A stretch of DNA of 64,000 nucleotides from an uncultured Akkermansia sp. (GTDB taxonomy: Bacteria; Verrucomicrobiota; Verrucomicrobiia; Verrucomicrobiales; Akkermansiaceae). A model generated the notes under the pieces. The model was not told where the DNA came from and ran no database searches. It saw nothing but the letters and a program-made list of their open reading frames with translations. Every line of letters begins with the position of its first letter. Position 1 is the stretch's first letter. The translations under genes were made by a program, and so were the position numbers. The stretch lies in the NCBI GenBank assembly GCA_947601655.1, contig CANQGG010000004.1, positions 1 to 64,000 of the forward strand. The letters are read 5' to 3'. Shown one piece after another: positions 43,429-52,147 of this stretch.

Positions 43429-44514
43429 TCAATGAGAGATAGCTCGCTGACGCAGAAAATGGTCGGCCAGCACAAGCCATGCCATAGCCTCTACGATCGG
43501 TACAGCGCGTGGGAGTACACAGGGATCGTGACGTCCTTTTCCGCGCAGCGTTGTCGCTTCGTGGGCATCGGTGACAGTATCCTGTGGCATCATGATGGTG
43601 GCGGTAGGTTTGAAAGCGAGGTGCAGGATGATGTCTTCGCCGTTAGAGATGCCGCCTTGTATACCGCCAGAGAAGTTGGTACGTGTGCGTACCCGGTCTT
43701 CTTCCATGAAAAATGGGTCGTTATGCATGGCCCCAGTGAGGGAAGCGGCAGCAAAGCCGCTTCCCACCTCAAACCCCTTACAAGCCGGAATACTCAGCAT
43801 AGCATGAGCTAGTGTGGCGTCGAGTTTGTCAAAAACAGGGTCACCAAGTCCTGCCGGGCAACGGCGAATGACGCACTTGATGCAGCCGCCGAGTGAGTCG
43901 CCTTTACTGCGGGCAGAAAGTATGGCATGTTGCATTTTCTCAGCGGTGGAGGCATCGGAAGTTCGCACGGAGTTTGCCTCGATTTGTTCATGAGTTATCT
44001 CATTTGGAGCGGCTTTAGAATAAATAGTTCCTACCTGGGAAACCCATGCCAGCACATCAATTTCGGGCGCTAAAACACGCAACATAGCCTTTGCTACAGC
44101 TCCTGCCGCTACGCGCCCGACCGTCTCCCTTGCACTGGCTCGTCCGCCTCCTGCCCATGCGCGGATGCCGTATTTGGCATCATAGGTGTAGTCCGCATGC
44201 GATGGACGATAGACGTGCTGCATCTCGTCGTATGCGCTGCTGCGGGCATCACCGTTGCGTACAAGCAGGGAAATAGGAGTACCGAGAGTGAGACCTTCCT
44301 CCGAAATGCCACTGAAAATTTCAACGTTATCTGCCTCCTTGCGTGGAGTGGTAAGATCGCTTTGTCCTGGGCGGCGGCGATCCAATTCCAACTGAATTTC
44401 CCCACGACTCAATGGGATGCGAGGTGGGCAGCCATCGATGACCACGCCAACCCCGGCACCGTGGGACTCTCCCCAGGTGCTGATTCTGAATAGGACTCCG
44501 AATGTGCTTGACAT
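43429..44514 (-). CDS. aroC: Chorismate synthase
   Basis: 361 residues from [13 protein letters not shown]. Last step of the shikimate pathway, FMN-dependent loss of phosphate from EPSP. Signatures: [28 protein letters not shown] [45 protein letters not shown] and [13 protein letters not shown]. Upstream in-frame ATGs give unrelated sequence that overlaps the adk promoter region. The C-terminus ends [11 protein letters not shown]...RQRAISH as usual. Confidence 0.96.
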   Translation of the reverse strand: MSSTFGVLFRISTWGESHGAGVGVVIDGCPPRIPLSRGEIQLELDRRRPGQSDLTTPRKEADNVEIFSGISEEGLTLGTPISLLVRNGDARSSAYDEMQHVYRPSHADYTYDAKYGIRAWAGGGRASARETVGRVAAGAVAKAMLRVLAPEIDVLAWVSQVGTIYSKAAPNEITHEQIEANSVRTSDASTAEKMQHAILSARSKGDSLGGCIKCVIRRCPAGLGDPVFDKLDATLAHAMLSIPACKGFEVGSGFAAASLTGAMHNDPFFMEEDRVRTRTNFSGGIQGGISNGEDIILHLAFKPTATIMMPQDTVTDAHEATTLRGKGRHDPCVLPRAVPIVEAMAWLVLADHFLRQRAISH

Positions 44515-44572
44515 GACTGACCTCCCCATGGTAGCGCATGAGGGACAAAGAAGCAAGTCTTGAAATTCTGGC

Positions 44573-44601
44573 TTGCAAACGGTTAAAGTGCGGGGCATAA
44601 T
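44573..44601 (+). promoter_or_regulatory. Promoter of adk
   Basis: TTGCAA (44573-44578), a 17-bp spacer and CATAAT (44596-44601), leaving a leader of ~25 nt that includes a short inverted repeat (GCGCGCCAAGTGGCGC). Confidence 0.55.
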
Positions 44602-44632
44602 GACAAGCGCGCCAAGTGGCGCATGTTGAGCT

Positions 44633-45286
44633 ATGAAGACCTTGAAGCGATTCGTTCTGGTGGGGGCGCCGGCGTCCGGGAAGGGCACGCAGTCCTCGTT
44701 TCTTTCCGAGACTTACGATCTCAAACCACTGAGTACAGGGGCTCTTTTGCGCGCCGAGGTAGCGGCCGGAAGCGAGCTTGGACTCGAGGCGAAGAAATAC
44801 ATGGATGCCGCACAGTTTGTGCCGGATGACGTGGTGAACGGCATTGTCACGCAGTGGCTTGGTAGCAATCGCGATTGTGGCTGCCTGCTGGATGGTTATC
44901 CGAGAACTGTTGCTCAGGCGCAGACTCTGGATGCGAACCTTGCAAAGCTTGGTCTTGCCGTAGACATCGTGGTGTACCTGAATGTGTTGCCAGAACTCAT
45001 TGAGGCGCGTATGCTGCGTCGTAAGGCCTGCCCCAAATGTGGCGAGACTACTCGCAACGGAGAAGAATTCTGTCCGAAATGCGGTACCGCCATGATCGTG
45101 CGTACTGACGACAACCCAGAAGCTTTTGCCAGGCGGCGCAAGGATTATGAAACACTCACTCTTCCTGTGGTAGAGCACTACCGTGCCCAGGGCAAGGTGG
45201 TTCAGATCGATGTGGTAGAGGAGGGGGAACCGGAAACTGTTTCTGCCCGCATCGCGGCAGCCATCAAAGCTTACGCAGAGGCGTGA
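44633..45286 (+). CDS. adk: Adenylate kinase
   Basis: 217 residues. Interconverts AMP+ATP and 2 ADP. P-loop [12 protein letters not shown] site [24 protein letters not shown] and a LID that carries two CPKCG motifs ([19 protein letters not shown]), a structural zinc site known from Gram-positive and some other adenylate kinases. It stands alone, away from secY where it is often found. Confidence 0.96.
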   Translation: MKTLKRFVLVGAPASGKGTQSSFLSETYDLKPLSTGALLRAEVAAGSELGLEAKKYMDAAQFVPDDVVNGIVTQWLGSNRDCGCLLDGYPRTVAQAQTLDANLAKLGLAVDIVVYLNVLPELIEARMLRRKACPKCGETTRNGEEFCPKCGTAMIVRTDDNPEAFARRRKDYETLTLPVVEHYRAQGKVVQIDVVEEGEPETVSARIAAAIKAYAEA

Positions 45287-45315
45287 GTCGTTGAAATTAC
45301 ATTTTTTAGGGAAAG

Positions 45316-45345
45316 CGCTTCGGGGGTAATCCCCGAAGCGTTTTT
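45316..45345 (+). terminator. Terminator after adk
   Basis: CGCTTCGGGG (45316-45325), loop GTAAT, CCCCGAAGCG (45331-45340) and TTTTT. Perfect 10-bp stem. Confidence 0.9.
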
Positions 45346-45355
45346 CTATATTCTC

Positions 45356-45385
45356 TTGCATGGCACGGTCTCAGCTGTGTATGAT
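45356..45385 (+). promoter_or_regulatory. Promoter of the 45.4 kb exported gene (leaderless)
   Basis: TTGCAT (45356-45361), an 18-bp spacer and TATGAT (45380-45385). The GTG at 45392 and the ATG at 45395 lie 6 and 9 bases after the -10 box. Confidence 0.5.
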
Positions 45386-45391
45386 GTCTGA

Positions 45392-47449
45392 GTGATGAAG
45401 CAACGAATGATGATTTTTGTAATGCTGCTGTTGGGTACGGCAGCATGGGTTCATGCCCTTCCTGCAACGCAGGATTTATTCAGGCAACTTGCCGCGCCGA
45501 TTTCCACTGCTCCCATGCAACCGGAGAAGCGTGCAGCCGTTCTTCCAGCGCTAGCTTTTCTGCCAACGGAAGGCGATGCTGTACTTGCGGAATCGTGTCC
45601 GGGAAGCATTGCCACATGGCTGATGCAAATGCTTGGGGAACCGATTGATCCGGATTTAGCCAGGAAGCTTGATAGTATTGCATCGGCCGCCCTGGTGGTA
45701 GGGGAAGGAGGAGGGCTCGCCCTTCAGGAAGCTCTGCCTTTCATTCGACAGGCAGGGATGTTGGAATCGATGCGGGTCTGCGAGGATGCTTGGTGCGCCA
45801 AAGCTCAGGCAAAGCACGTACCCTGCATTCGTCGCGCTTTTGAGGAGCAGCGTCGCCTGGAACGGAAAGGTCTTCTTGGCGTGCTAGAGCGTTTTTCTCC
45901 GCCGCCGACATATTATGCCATCACCTCCAAGGAGGGACGGGAGCAAGACTTTGCTGCAATGCATCGCTACGTAATTGACATGTTGCGCCGCATTGCTCAG
46001 GAGGATCCAAACGTGCAGTTCGTAGAGCATGGCGGCTACGCTGGCGTGCGGATGAGCTGGCTCACTGCCATGGAACGTGTGATGGGCCCCCGGCAAATGG
46101 ACATTGATATACGACGAGCCCTCTCGCACAAGGAGCTGTATTTGCTCGTGCGTAACCGAGGACGCGATGCAATGATGATTGCCTGTTGTCGTTTGTCAGA
46201 CATTGTTTTGCCGCCAACAGCCGAATATTCAATGCTTTATTCGTCTCGGTTAAATGATGCTGACGCGCATATGAATTCGCTCATTGCAACAGCGTGGGTA
46301 AGTGCACCGCTCCAGAGAGCGATTCGCGCTGCCATAGGCGGTGATAATGCTCCACTCATGCAGGCTTGTGTGAATGCCTTGAGGCTCATCGGTGAAACTG
46401 ACCCATCACATCAGCCAATTTTGAACAAAGCGGCGGATCAACTTGCCTGGCTCTCTACCCTGCCGGACTTTTTTGACGAACCTTATGCTCCTCTTACCAT
46501 GCAGTGTTGGCACGATCCGAACGGCATCATGATTGAATCTGTCGGCGACGCCGGCGGCATGCTCTTTAACCCCGGGGAACTTCGTCTTGCGCACCAGGCT
46601 GCGGCCCAGGAAACTGTGGTTTACGTGGAAAGTACCGCCTTCATGGCTCCCCACACGCCTGATCCCGACTACTTTGTTCCCGGACTTCAGACAGCGTTGT
46701 ATGACATTTCGCGCGGCGTGGCGCTGACATTAAAGGAAAGAGAAACGGGAGCCTTCGCTGTGTACGCTCGCTATGCTGACCAATTGAAAGAGCAGATCGC
46801 AACGGTTGGCAGCGCTCTCGGGCATGTGGGGAACGGCCTTGTTTCTCCATTTGCTGCGCTTATCGGTCGTGTTGCTGATGAAGGTGGAGGAGAACCCGTG
46901 TGCGCATGGGTGCTTGGGGCAGCCGTGCGTGATCGCGCAGCTCTCAGCAGTGGCTGGAAACACCTCCTTTCCGCCTTCGGACAGGCTGCCGAAAAACTCG
47001 GGATCCCTTCTGGAATCGTGCGCCTGTTGCCAGTTTCTGAGCAGGATCTCGGTAATGGCTCTGTGGCGTATTCTGCCGCGCTTCCTTCCGGTCGTGCAGC
47101 GATATTTCCCGGTGTGGCATTGAATAATAAGTATTTTGTCATGGGCGACAATAGGGAGTTTAGCGCTCATATACTCTCTTCTGCCACCGGGAATATGTCT
47201 TTCTGCGGAGCGGTGTCTTCAATCCATGTTTCACGTCTGGCGAGGGCCTTGAAAGAAAGGTGTTTGCTTCCGTCGTCATGTACGGATGGATGTGGTGCTG
47301 CCCTTGCCGCCCTGATAGAGCGCCTTGCTCAAAGAGTGGAAAGTGTTTATGCGGTCTCTACGATCAGGGAGGGGACTCGAACGGCGCGTGCGCTCGTGGT
47401 TCCTGCGCCACAGCCTGCATCCTCTGCTCCTACTCCACAGGCGGAGTAG
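45392..47449 (+). CDS. Large exported protein of unknown function
   Basis: About 685 residues with a signal peptide (MMIFVMLLLGTAAWVHA). It starts at GTG 45392 or ATG 45395, both immediately after the promoter. Recurrent features: LPTEGDAVLAESC and long alternating Ala-rich and aromatic stretches. No repeats, catalytic motifs or membrane segments apart from the signal. The pattern resembles uncharacterised periplasmic proteins of Verrucomicrobiota, but I do not recognise a family. The gap to the E1-alpha gene downstream has its own promoter. Confidence 0.7.
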   Translation: MMKQRMMIFVMLLLGTAAWVHALPATQDLFRQLAAPISTAPMQPEKRAAVLPALAFLPTEGDAVLAESCPGSIATWLMQMLGEPIDPDLARKLDSIASAALVVGEGGGLALQEALPFIRQAGMLESMRVCEDAWCAKAQAKHVPCIRRAFEEQRRLERKGLLGVLERFSPPPTYYAITSKEGREQDFAAMHRYVIDMLRRIAQEDPNVQFVEHGGYAGVRMSWLTAMERVMGPRQMDIDIRRALSHKELYLLVRNRGRDAMMIACCRLSDIVLPPTAEYSMLYSSRLNDADAHMNSLIATAWVSAPLQRAIRAAIGGDNAPLMQACVNALRLIGETDPSHQPILNKAADQLAWLSTLPDFFDEPYAPLTMQCWHDPNGIMIESVGDAGGMLFNPGELRLAHQAAAQETVVYVESTAFMAPHTPDPDYFVPGLQTALYDISRGVALTLKERETGAFAVYARYADQLKEQIATVGSALGHVGNGLVSPFAALIGRVADEGGGEPVCAWVLGAAVRDRAALSSGWKHLLSAFGQAAEKLGIPSGIVRLLPVSEQDLGNGSVAYSAALPSGRAAIFPGVALNNKYFVMGDNREFSAHILSSATGNMSFCGAVSSIHVSRLARALKERCLLPSSCTDGCGAALAALIERLAQRVESVYAVSTIREGTRTARALVVPAPQPASSAPTPQAE

Positions 47450-47494
47450 GAACGGAAAACAAGCAAGCATCACTCTCATGCTGAAAGTTCACGC

Positions 47495-47523
47495 TTGCTT
47501 CTCGGACATCCGCGGCATATAAT
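47495..47523 (+). promoter_or_regulatory. Promoter overlapping the upstream ATG of the E1-alpha gene
   Basis: TTGCTT (47495-47500), a 17-bp spacer and a perfect TATAAT (47518-47523). The -10 box covers the first candidate start codon (ATG 47522), so that ATG could not be in the transcript; GTG 47531 would be at the 5' end. Confidence 0.6.
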
Positions 47524-47530
47524 GGATCGC

Positions 47531-48517
47531 GTGATAGGGCTTGACCAGGTGGCTCTGCGCGCCTACCGCGGCATGTGTCTGGCGCGCGCATTCGATACGA
47601 AGCTCTCCTCGCTCTACAAGGCGGGTAAGGTCTTCGGCGGCGTTTTTCTGGGGCGTGGTCATGAGGCAGTGGCGGCAGCGTCAGCCGTTTTTCTGGAGAA
47701 GGGGCGTGATGTGTATAACCCCTTTATCCGGGAAATGGCTGGGCGCTGTGTGTGGAGTGATGATGCCCTTCTTGAGGCCTGTCGTAGCTATTTTGGTTCG
47801 GTGCTCGGATGCATGGGCGGTAAGGATGGCAATGTGCACTGGGGGCAGCCGACGCAGGGGAATCCGGCGCCGGTGTCGCATCTTGGCGCGATGCTGTCTG
47901 TGGTAGCGGGGATGATGTTGGCCAAACGTTTACAAGGGAAAACGGGTGCTGTCGGAGTGGCGTGTATCGGGGATGGAACCACTTCCGTGGGAGCTACGCA
48001 TGAGGCCTGTAATCTCATTGCCGTGGAAAAATTGCCGGTAGTGGTCGTTGTCACAAATAACAGGTACGCTTATTCCACACCAAATAGCGAAGAGTTTGCC
48101 TGTGCGGATCTTACTGATCGTGGTAAAGGCTACGGCATGCGCACCTACTCTTGCGATGGTACGGATTTTTTGCAAACCCTCTCCATCATGCAGCAGGCGG
48201 TGCAGTCGGCTCGAAACGGTGATGGCGCGCAATGGGTGGTAGCGACGACATTGAGGATGTGTGGACACGGTGAACACGATGATGCAGCCTACATTTCCGC
48301 CGAGTTGAGAGAAGAGTATGCCCAGAAGGATCCTCTTGATGTTGCCCGGCGCCAGATCCTCGGGAAGGGCTGGCTGAGCGAGCAGGAGGCTGATGAGATG
48401 AATGCAGTGGCACAAGATGATGTGCAACGCGCTCTCGCTCAGTCGCAAAGAGAAGATACGCCCGTATCTCGGACAATGGATTGGAGAGCAACGAGTTGGA
48501 ATCCGCAAGAAGCATGA
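47531..48517 (+). CDS. pdhA: 2-oxoacid (probably pyruvate) dehydrogenase E1 alpha subunit
   Basis: 328 residues from GTG 47531 (331 from ATG 47522; see the promoter at 47495-47523). ThDP-dependent decarboxylase subunit. Motifs: YKAGKVFGGVFLGRGHEA, GGKDGNVHWG, the thiamine-phosphate motif GDGTTSVGATHEACN...NN and the phosphate-site TLRMCGHGEHDD. It overlaps the E1-beta gene by 4 bp (ATGA). E1-alpha, E1-beta and E2 are clustered but no E3 gene is. Pyruvate is the likeliest substrate but a branched-chain or acetoin enzyme is possible. Confidence 0.9.
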   Translation: MIGLDQVALRAYRGMCLARAFDTKLSSLYKAGKVFGGVFLGRGHEAVAAASAVFLEKGRDVYNPFIREMAGRCVWSDDALLEACRSYFGSVLGCMGGKDGNVHWGQPTQGNPAPVSHLGAMLSVVAGMMLAKRLQGKTGAVGVACIGDGTTSVGATHEACNLIAVEKLPVVVVVTNNRYAYSTPNSEEFACADLTDRGKGYGMRTYSCDGTDFLQTLSIMQQAVQSARNGDGAQWVVATTLRMCGHGEHDDAAYISAELREEYAQKDPLDVARRQILGKGWLSEQEADEMNAVAQDDVQRALAQSQREDTPVSRTMDWRATSWNPQEA

Positions 48518-49488
48518 GTGTAACCTACATAGACGCCATCCACCGCGCGATGGAGGACTTGCTGGCAGAGGATCAACTCGTCTTTCTCTATGGCGAGGAT
48601 ATTGCGGGTTCCTTCGGCGGCGCATTTAAAGCGACAAAGGGACTGGCTGAGAAATACCCCGGACGCGTATTGAATGCTCCCATCAGTGAGGATGCTATCC
48701 TTGGGGTAGGCATTGGTGCGGCTCTCGGGGGGATGCATCCCATCCTTGAAATGCAGTTTGCAGATTTCGGCACACTCGCGCTTAATCAAATGGGTAATAA
48801 TGCCGGCGCTCACTATTTTCGCACAGGAGTGCCGGTGAATCTTACCCTTCGCATGCCTTGTGGCGGCACTCCAGGCGGTGGTCCGTTCCACAGTCAAAGC
48901 GTGGAAGCCCTCTTTGCCCATTACCCCGGGTTGCACGTGTTCACTCCTGCCACAGTGGGGGATGCCTATGACATGCTCAAACAAGCCGTGCAGATACCTG
49001 ATCCCGTGGTGTTTATGGAACATAAATACCTGTACAGGCGGGTGAAGGCTGAATCTTTCACGAACTCCGATCCTCTCCCCATTGGGCGCGCCCGCATTGC
49101 ACGCGAGGGTGAACACGCCACTATTGTCGCTTTTTCTGCCATGGTGCCCGAGGCTCTTGAGGCTGCGCAACTTCTTGCGGAGCAGAGTGGGTACGAGCCG
49201 GAGGTGGTTGATCTGCGTAGTGTGAAACCGTTGGATACCAGCACGATTCTCGCTTCTGTGGCACGCACGGGACGTCTCCTGGTGGTGAGTGAGGATTTTC
49301 CATGGGGAGGCGTCGCTGCAGAGGTGGTAGCTCGTGTGGCGGCAGAGGGACTTCATCTGCTGGATGCGCCGCCGTTGCGACTCACGAGCAAAGAGTCACC
49401 GATTCCCTATTACCCCGAACTCTGGAAAGCGCATCGACCCTCCGCAGCCACGATTGCCCAAGCTACTCGTTATCTTATTTCCCTCTAA
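48514..49488 (+). CDS. pdhB: 2-oxoacid dehydrogenase E1 beta subunit
   Basis: 324 residues from MSVTYIDAIHRAMEDLL. GEDIAGSFGGAFKATKGL, APISEDAILGVGIGAAL, MQFADFG and PCGGTPGGGPFHSQSVEA are E1-beta signatures, followed by the transketolase C-terminal domain (EVVDLRSVKPLDTSTILASV). It pairs with E1-alpha to form the alpha2beta2 decarboxylase. The start overlaps the E1-alpha stop; the E2 gene begins 14 bp later. Confidence 0.93.
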   Translation: MSVTYIDAIHRAMEDLLAEDQLVFLYGEDIAGSFGGAFKATKGLAEKYPGRVLNAPISEDAILGVGIGAALGGMHPILEMQFADFGTLALNQMGNNAGAHYFRTGVPVNLTLRMPCGGTPGGGPFHSQSVEALFAHYPGLHVFTPATVGDAYDMLKQAVQIPDPVVFMEHKYLYRRVKAESFTNSDPLPIGRARIAREGEHATIVAFSAMVPEALEAAQLLAEQSGYEPEVVDLRSVKPLDTSTILASVARTGRLLVVSEDFPWGGVAAEVVARVAAEGLHLLDAPPLRLTSKESPIPYYPELWKAHRPSAATIAQATRYLISL

Positions 49489-49502
49489 CGTTTTCGTACG
49501 CC

Positions 49503-50729
49503 ATGCCGCAAGTTCCTATCCTCATGCCCCAGTTGGGCGAATCCATCAGCGAAGCGACCATTATGCACATCCTCGTGCAACCAGGGGATAACGTTGCGGC
49601 GGATCAGGCGGTCATGGAGGTGGAAACCAACAAAGCAGTCATGGAAGTGACTACGCAGTGCGGGGGGCGTCTCACCGAGCTGCGCGTTGCTGAGGGTGAG
49701 GTAATTCCTGTCGGCGCTGTAATGGGCGTGGTGGAGGCGACGGCGGAGGAAGTCGAACGCTCCGGAGCCCGGGAGCTCTCTACGACCCAGGAAACTTTTG
49801 CCCCCATTGCGTCAGATGCAGACTCCCATTTTCGCACAGAGGGTGAGTTCATCGAATCCAATTTTCCCCAACATCGCGTGGAGGGGCGTTCAGGTGGACT
49901 CCCCGTACCCCTCGGCGTGCGCGGAGCTCACTACCTCTCTCCTCGACTCCGCGCCCGTATGGATGAGCTGGGTATCACTGAGGCGGATATGGCTTACATC
50001 GTTGGGACCGGCGCCGGCGGACGCATCACGATTGAGGATTTTGAAAAATTTCTGGAGTATGTGGATGGATGGCCCTCGCGTAATGCCAGTCCAATGCGCC
50101 GCAGTGTGGCAGACAGTATGCAGCGCACGTGGCGTCGCCCCATCGCCAGTGCCGGACGTCCCGTCTTTATGGCGCCCATTATCCTGCATCGCAAGCAGCA
50201 TCCGCGGCGTCCCGGGTTCACGCTCTATTTTGTGAGGGCTCTCGCTCTTGCCTTGGCAGAGGTGCCGGAGTGTGCCGGTTATATGGTGGGCGGTCGCATT
50301 CTGACACCAAAAAAGATTGATATAGGCGTGGCAGTGCAGGTAGAGGATGGCGTGCTTGTGCCAGTGATGCGCAGTGTGGATCAATCTACCCTTGATGCCC
50401 AGATTGATGAATTCAACAAAATCGTGGCGCAGGCGCGTAGCCGCAAGCTTGATGATGCATACAAGGGAGGGGGCATTGCAACGGTTACCAATTTTGGTGG
50501 TTTTGGCCTTACCTTTGCTGCCCCCATGCCATTGCCCAGCGAAAGTCTCATTCTCGGTGTCGGGGCCGTGCAAAAGGTGCCTGTCTGGAGTGGTGAGGTA
50601 CAGTGCTTCATCCCCGTGGAGCAGGCCAATATCAGTGCGTCTTTCGACCACCGCGTCGTGGATGGCGGGGATATCGGACGGCTCATGCAGCGTATAGCCT
50701 GGTTCCTTGAGCACCCCGAGTTGTTGTGA
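49503..50729 (+). CDS. Dihydrolipoamide acyltransferase (E2)
   Basis: 408 residues from MPQVPILMPQLGESISEATIM. Domain order: one lipoyl domain with the lipoylated Lys in ETNKAVMEV (most E2 proteins read ETDKA), an acidic/Pro-poor linker, a peripheral-subunit-binding domain (LSPRLRARMDELGITEADM...GTGAGGRITIEDF) and the catalytic acetyltransferase core with the active-site SFDHRVVDG. It transfers acyl groups to CoA. The longer frame upstream lies in the E1-beta gene and was rejected. Confidence 0.93.
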   Translation: MPQVPILMPQLGESISEATIMHILVQPGDNVAADQAVMEVETNKAVMEVTTQCGGRLTELRVAEGEVIPVGAVMGVVEATAEEVERSGARELSTTQETFAPIASDADSHFRTEGEFIESNFPQHRVEGRSGGLPVPLGVRGAHYLSPRLRARMDELGITEADMAYIVGTGAGGRITIEDFEKFLEYVDGWPSRNASPMRRSVADSMQRTWRRPIASAGRPVFMAPIILHRKQHPRRPGFTLYFVRALALALAEVPECAGYMVGGRILTPKKIDIGVAVQVEDGVLVPVMRSVDQSTLDAQIDEFNKIVAQARSRKLDDAYKGGGIATVTNFGGFGLTFAAPMPLPSESLILGVGAVQKVPVWSGEVQCFIPVEQANISASFDHRVVDGGDIGRLMQRIAWFLEHPELL

Positions 50730-50753
50730 TGCTTGACCATCCTTCTTTGCATC

Positions 50754-51944
50754 ATGTCTTTCCTGCCGTCAGACTTTGATCCCAAGAGGCATACGCTCGG
50801 TCTTCTGGCCGGGGCAGGGGACTTGCCGCGTCTTGTATTGCAGGGTGCGCGCGCTGCAGGAGTGCGTGTTGTGTGTGCAGGGTTTCGCGGTGCGGCTGGG
50901 AATGATTTGAAGCCTCTCTGCGATGCTTTTTGCCGCTTCCGCGTGGGAGCCGTAGAAGCCCCTGCCGCCTTCTTCCGTGAGCATGGCGTTACCCATATCA
51001 TGCTGGAGGGGCAGATTCGTCCTTCCTGCATCTACACCCTCTGGCCGGATGCCACGGCGCGTCGGCTTCTCGCCACTCTTGATCGTCGGAATGCTCATAC
51101 GATTTTCGGCGTCGTCTGCCGTTATGCGAGAGACCAGGGTTGGAAGGTACTCCCCTCGGTCTCATTTCTGGAGGATCACATCCCCGCTTCTGGTCATCTG
51201 GCTGGTCCTGAACTTTCTCCACTGCTCATTGCTCAGGCAGAAAGGGGAATGGTTCTCGCCAGGGGTATAGCCGATCTTGATATTGGTCAGAGTCTCGTCA
51301 TTCGCGGAGATTCTGTACTCTGCGTAGAGGGATTCAAAGGAACGAATGAGTGTTTGCAGCAGGTCAATGCCTCGCCTGATAACCCGGCTATGCTCTGCAA
51401 GGTTACCAAACACGCCCATGACATGCGCTTCGACGTTCCATGCATCGGCCCCACCACAATCCGTCACTGTATTCGCACTTCTGTGAAGCAGGTCGTTATT
51501 GAAGCCGATAGCACGATCCTTCTCCGGCGAGAAGAGGTAATTCGTCTTTGTGAGGAAGCTGGCATTTCTCTCGTCGCCATGCGTGTGCCGGAAGTGAAAT
51601 CTTCTCCCCCTGAGCAGGCTTTCTCTGCCCCTGTGGTGGATGATCCAGCCCACGCCGCCGCGCTCGCCCGTGCGCTGGAAGCGTTCGGTATTGGTTTTTC
51701 TGCCGTTGTGTGCGAGGGAGTGGTTATCGCTGTGGAGGATGCCGAAGGGCTTTCCAAATGCCTGCGTCGTGCCCGTGCATACATGAAGCGCATCCGCTTT
51801 TTGCGCCTGGTCAACTGGCTTTGTCGCCTTCTCCTTGGTTTCCGCAGTTCCTTTCCTCGCCCCATGGTTCTCGCTTCCACGCGCACACTTTCCTCGAGAG
51901 AAGCTCGCCTTGCCTCTCGTTACGGCATCCGCATTGTTGTCTGA
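50754..51944 (+). CDS. lpxI: UDP-2,3-diacylglucosamine pyrophosphatase LpxI
   Basis: 396 residues from MSFLPSDFDPKRH. LpxI-type (DUF1009) hydrolase of lipid A synthesis: LGLLAGAGDLPRLVLQGARAAG, VTHIMLEGQIRP, a central DIGQSLVIRGDSVLCVEGFKGTNE and DMRFDVPCIGPTTIRHC. Usual LpxI is ~280 residues; ~100 C-terminal residues (from about residue 300) are extra and not recognised. The genome therefore makes lipid A by the LpxI rather than the LpxH route. It lies 24 bp after the E2 gene. Confidence 0.88.
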   Translation: MSFLPSDFDPKRHTLGLLAGAGDLPRLVLQGARAAGVRVVCAGFRGAAGNDLKPLCDAFCRFRVGAVEAPAAFFREHGVTHIMLEGQIRPSCIYTLWPDATARRLLATLDRRNAHTIFGVVCRYARDQGWKVLPSVSFLEDHIPASGHLAGPELSPLLIAQAERGMVLARGIADLDIGQSLVIRGDSVLCVEGFKGTNECLQQVNASPDNPAMLCKVTKHAHDMRFDVPCIGPTTIRHCIRTSVKQVVIEADSTILLRREEVIRLCEEAGISLVAMRVPEVKSSPPEQAFSAPVVDDPAHAAALARALEAFGIGFSAVVCEGVVIAVEDAEGLSKCLRRARAYMKRIRFLRLVNWLCRLLLGFRSSFPRPMVLASTRTLSSREARLASRYGIRIVV

Positions 51945-52112
51945 GCTCCTCCCCCATCTCCGGTACACTGTGGCATTTGAGAAAATATTAGCAACTCGAT
52001 TTTCTTCGCAAGGACACGCCTCTTCTGACAAACCGTTGAAAGAAGAGGTATTTTTTTTCAAATGGAGCTTGAAGGGTGTACTTCAAATGTATTATTCCAC
52101 CATCGTTGTTTC

Positions 52113-52140
52113 TTGACATGGTGTGGAGGTGTGATACATT
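52113..52140 (+). promoter_or_regulatory. Promoter of argJ (leaderless)
   Basis: TTGACA (52113-52118), a 16-bp spacer and TACATT (52135-52140). ATG 52148 is seven bases after the -10 box, so the mRNA likely starts at or beside the start codon. Confidence 0.55.
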
Positions 52141-52147
52141 GGGATGC

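Noticed and set aside
43257..43475. 72-codon minus-strand frame next to aroC
   Set aside because: No similarity, overlaps the aroC end, composition like non-coding DNA.
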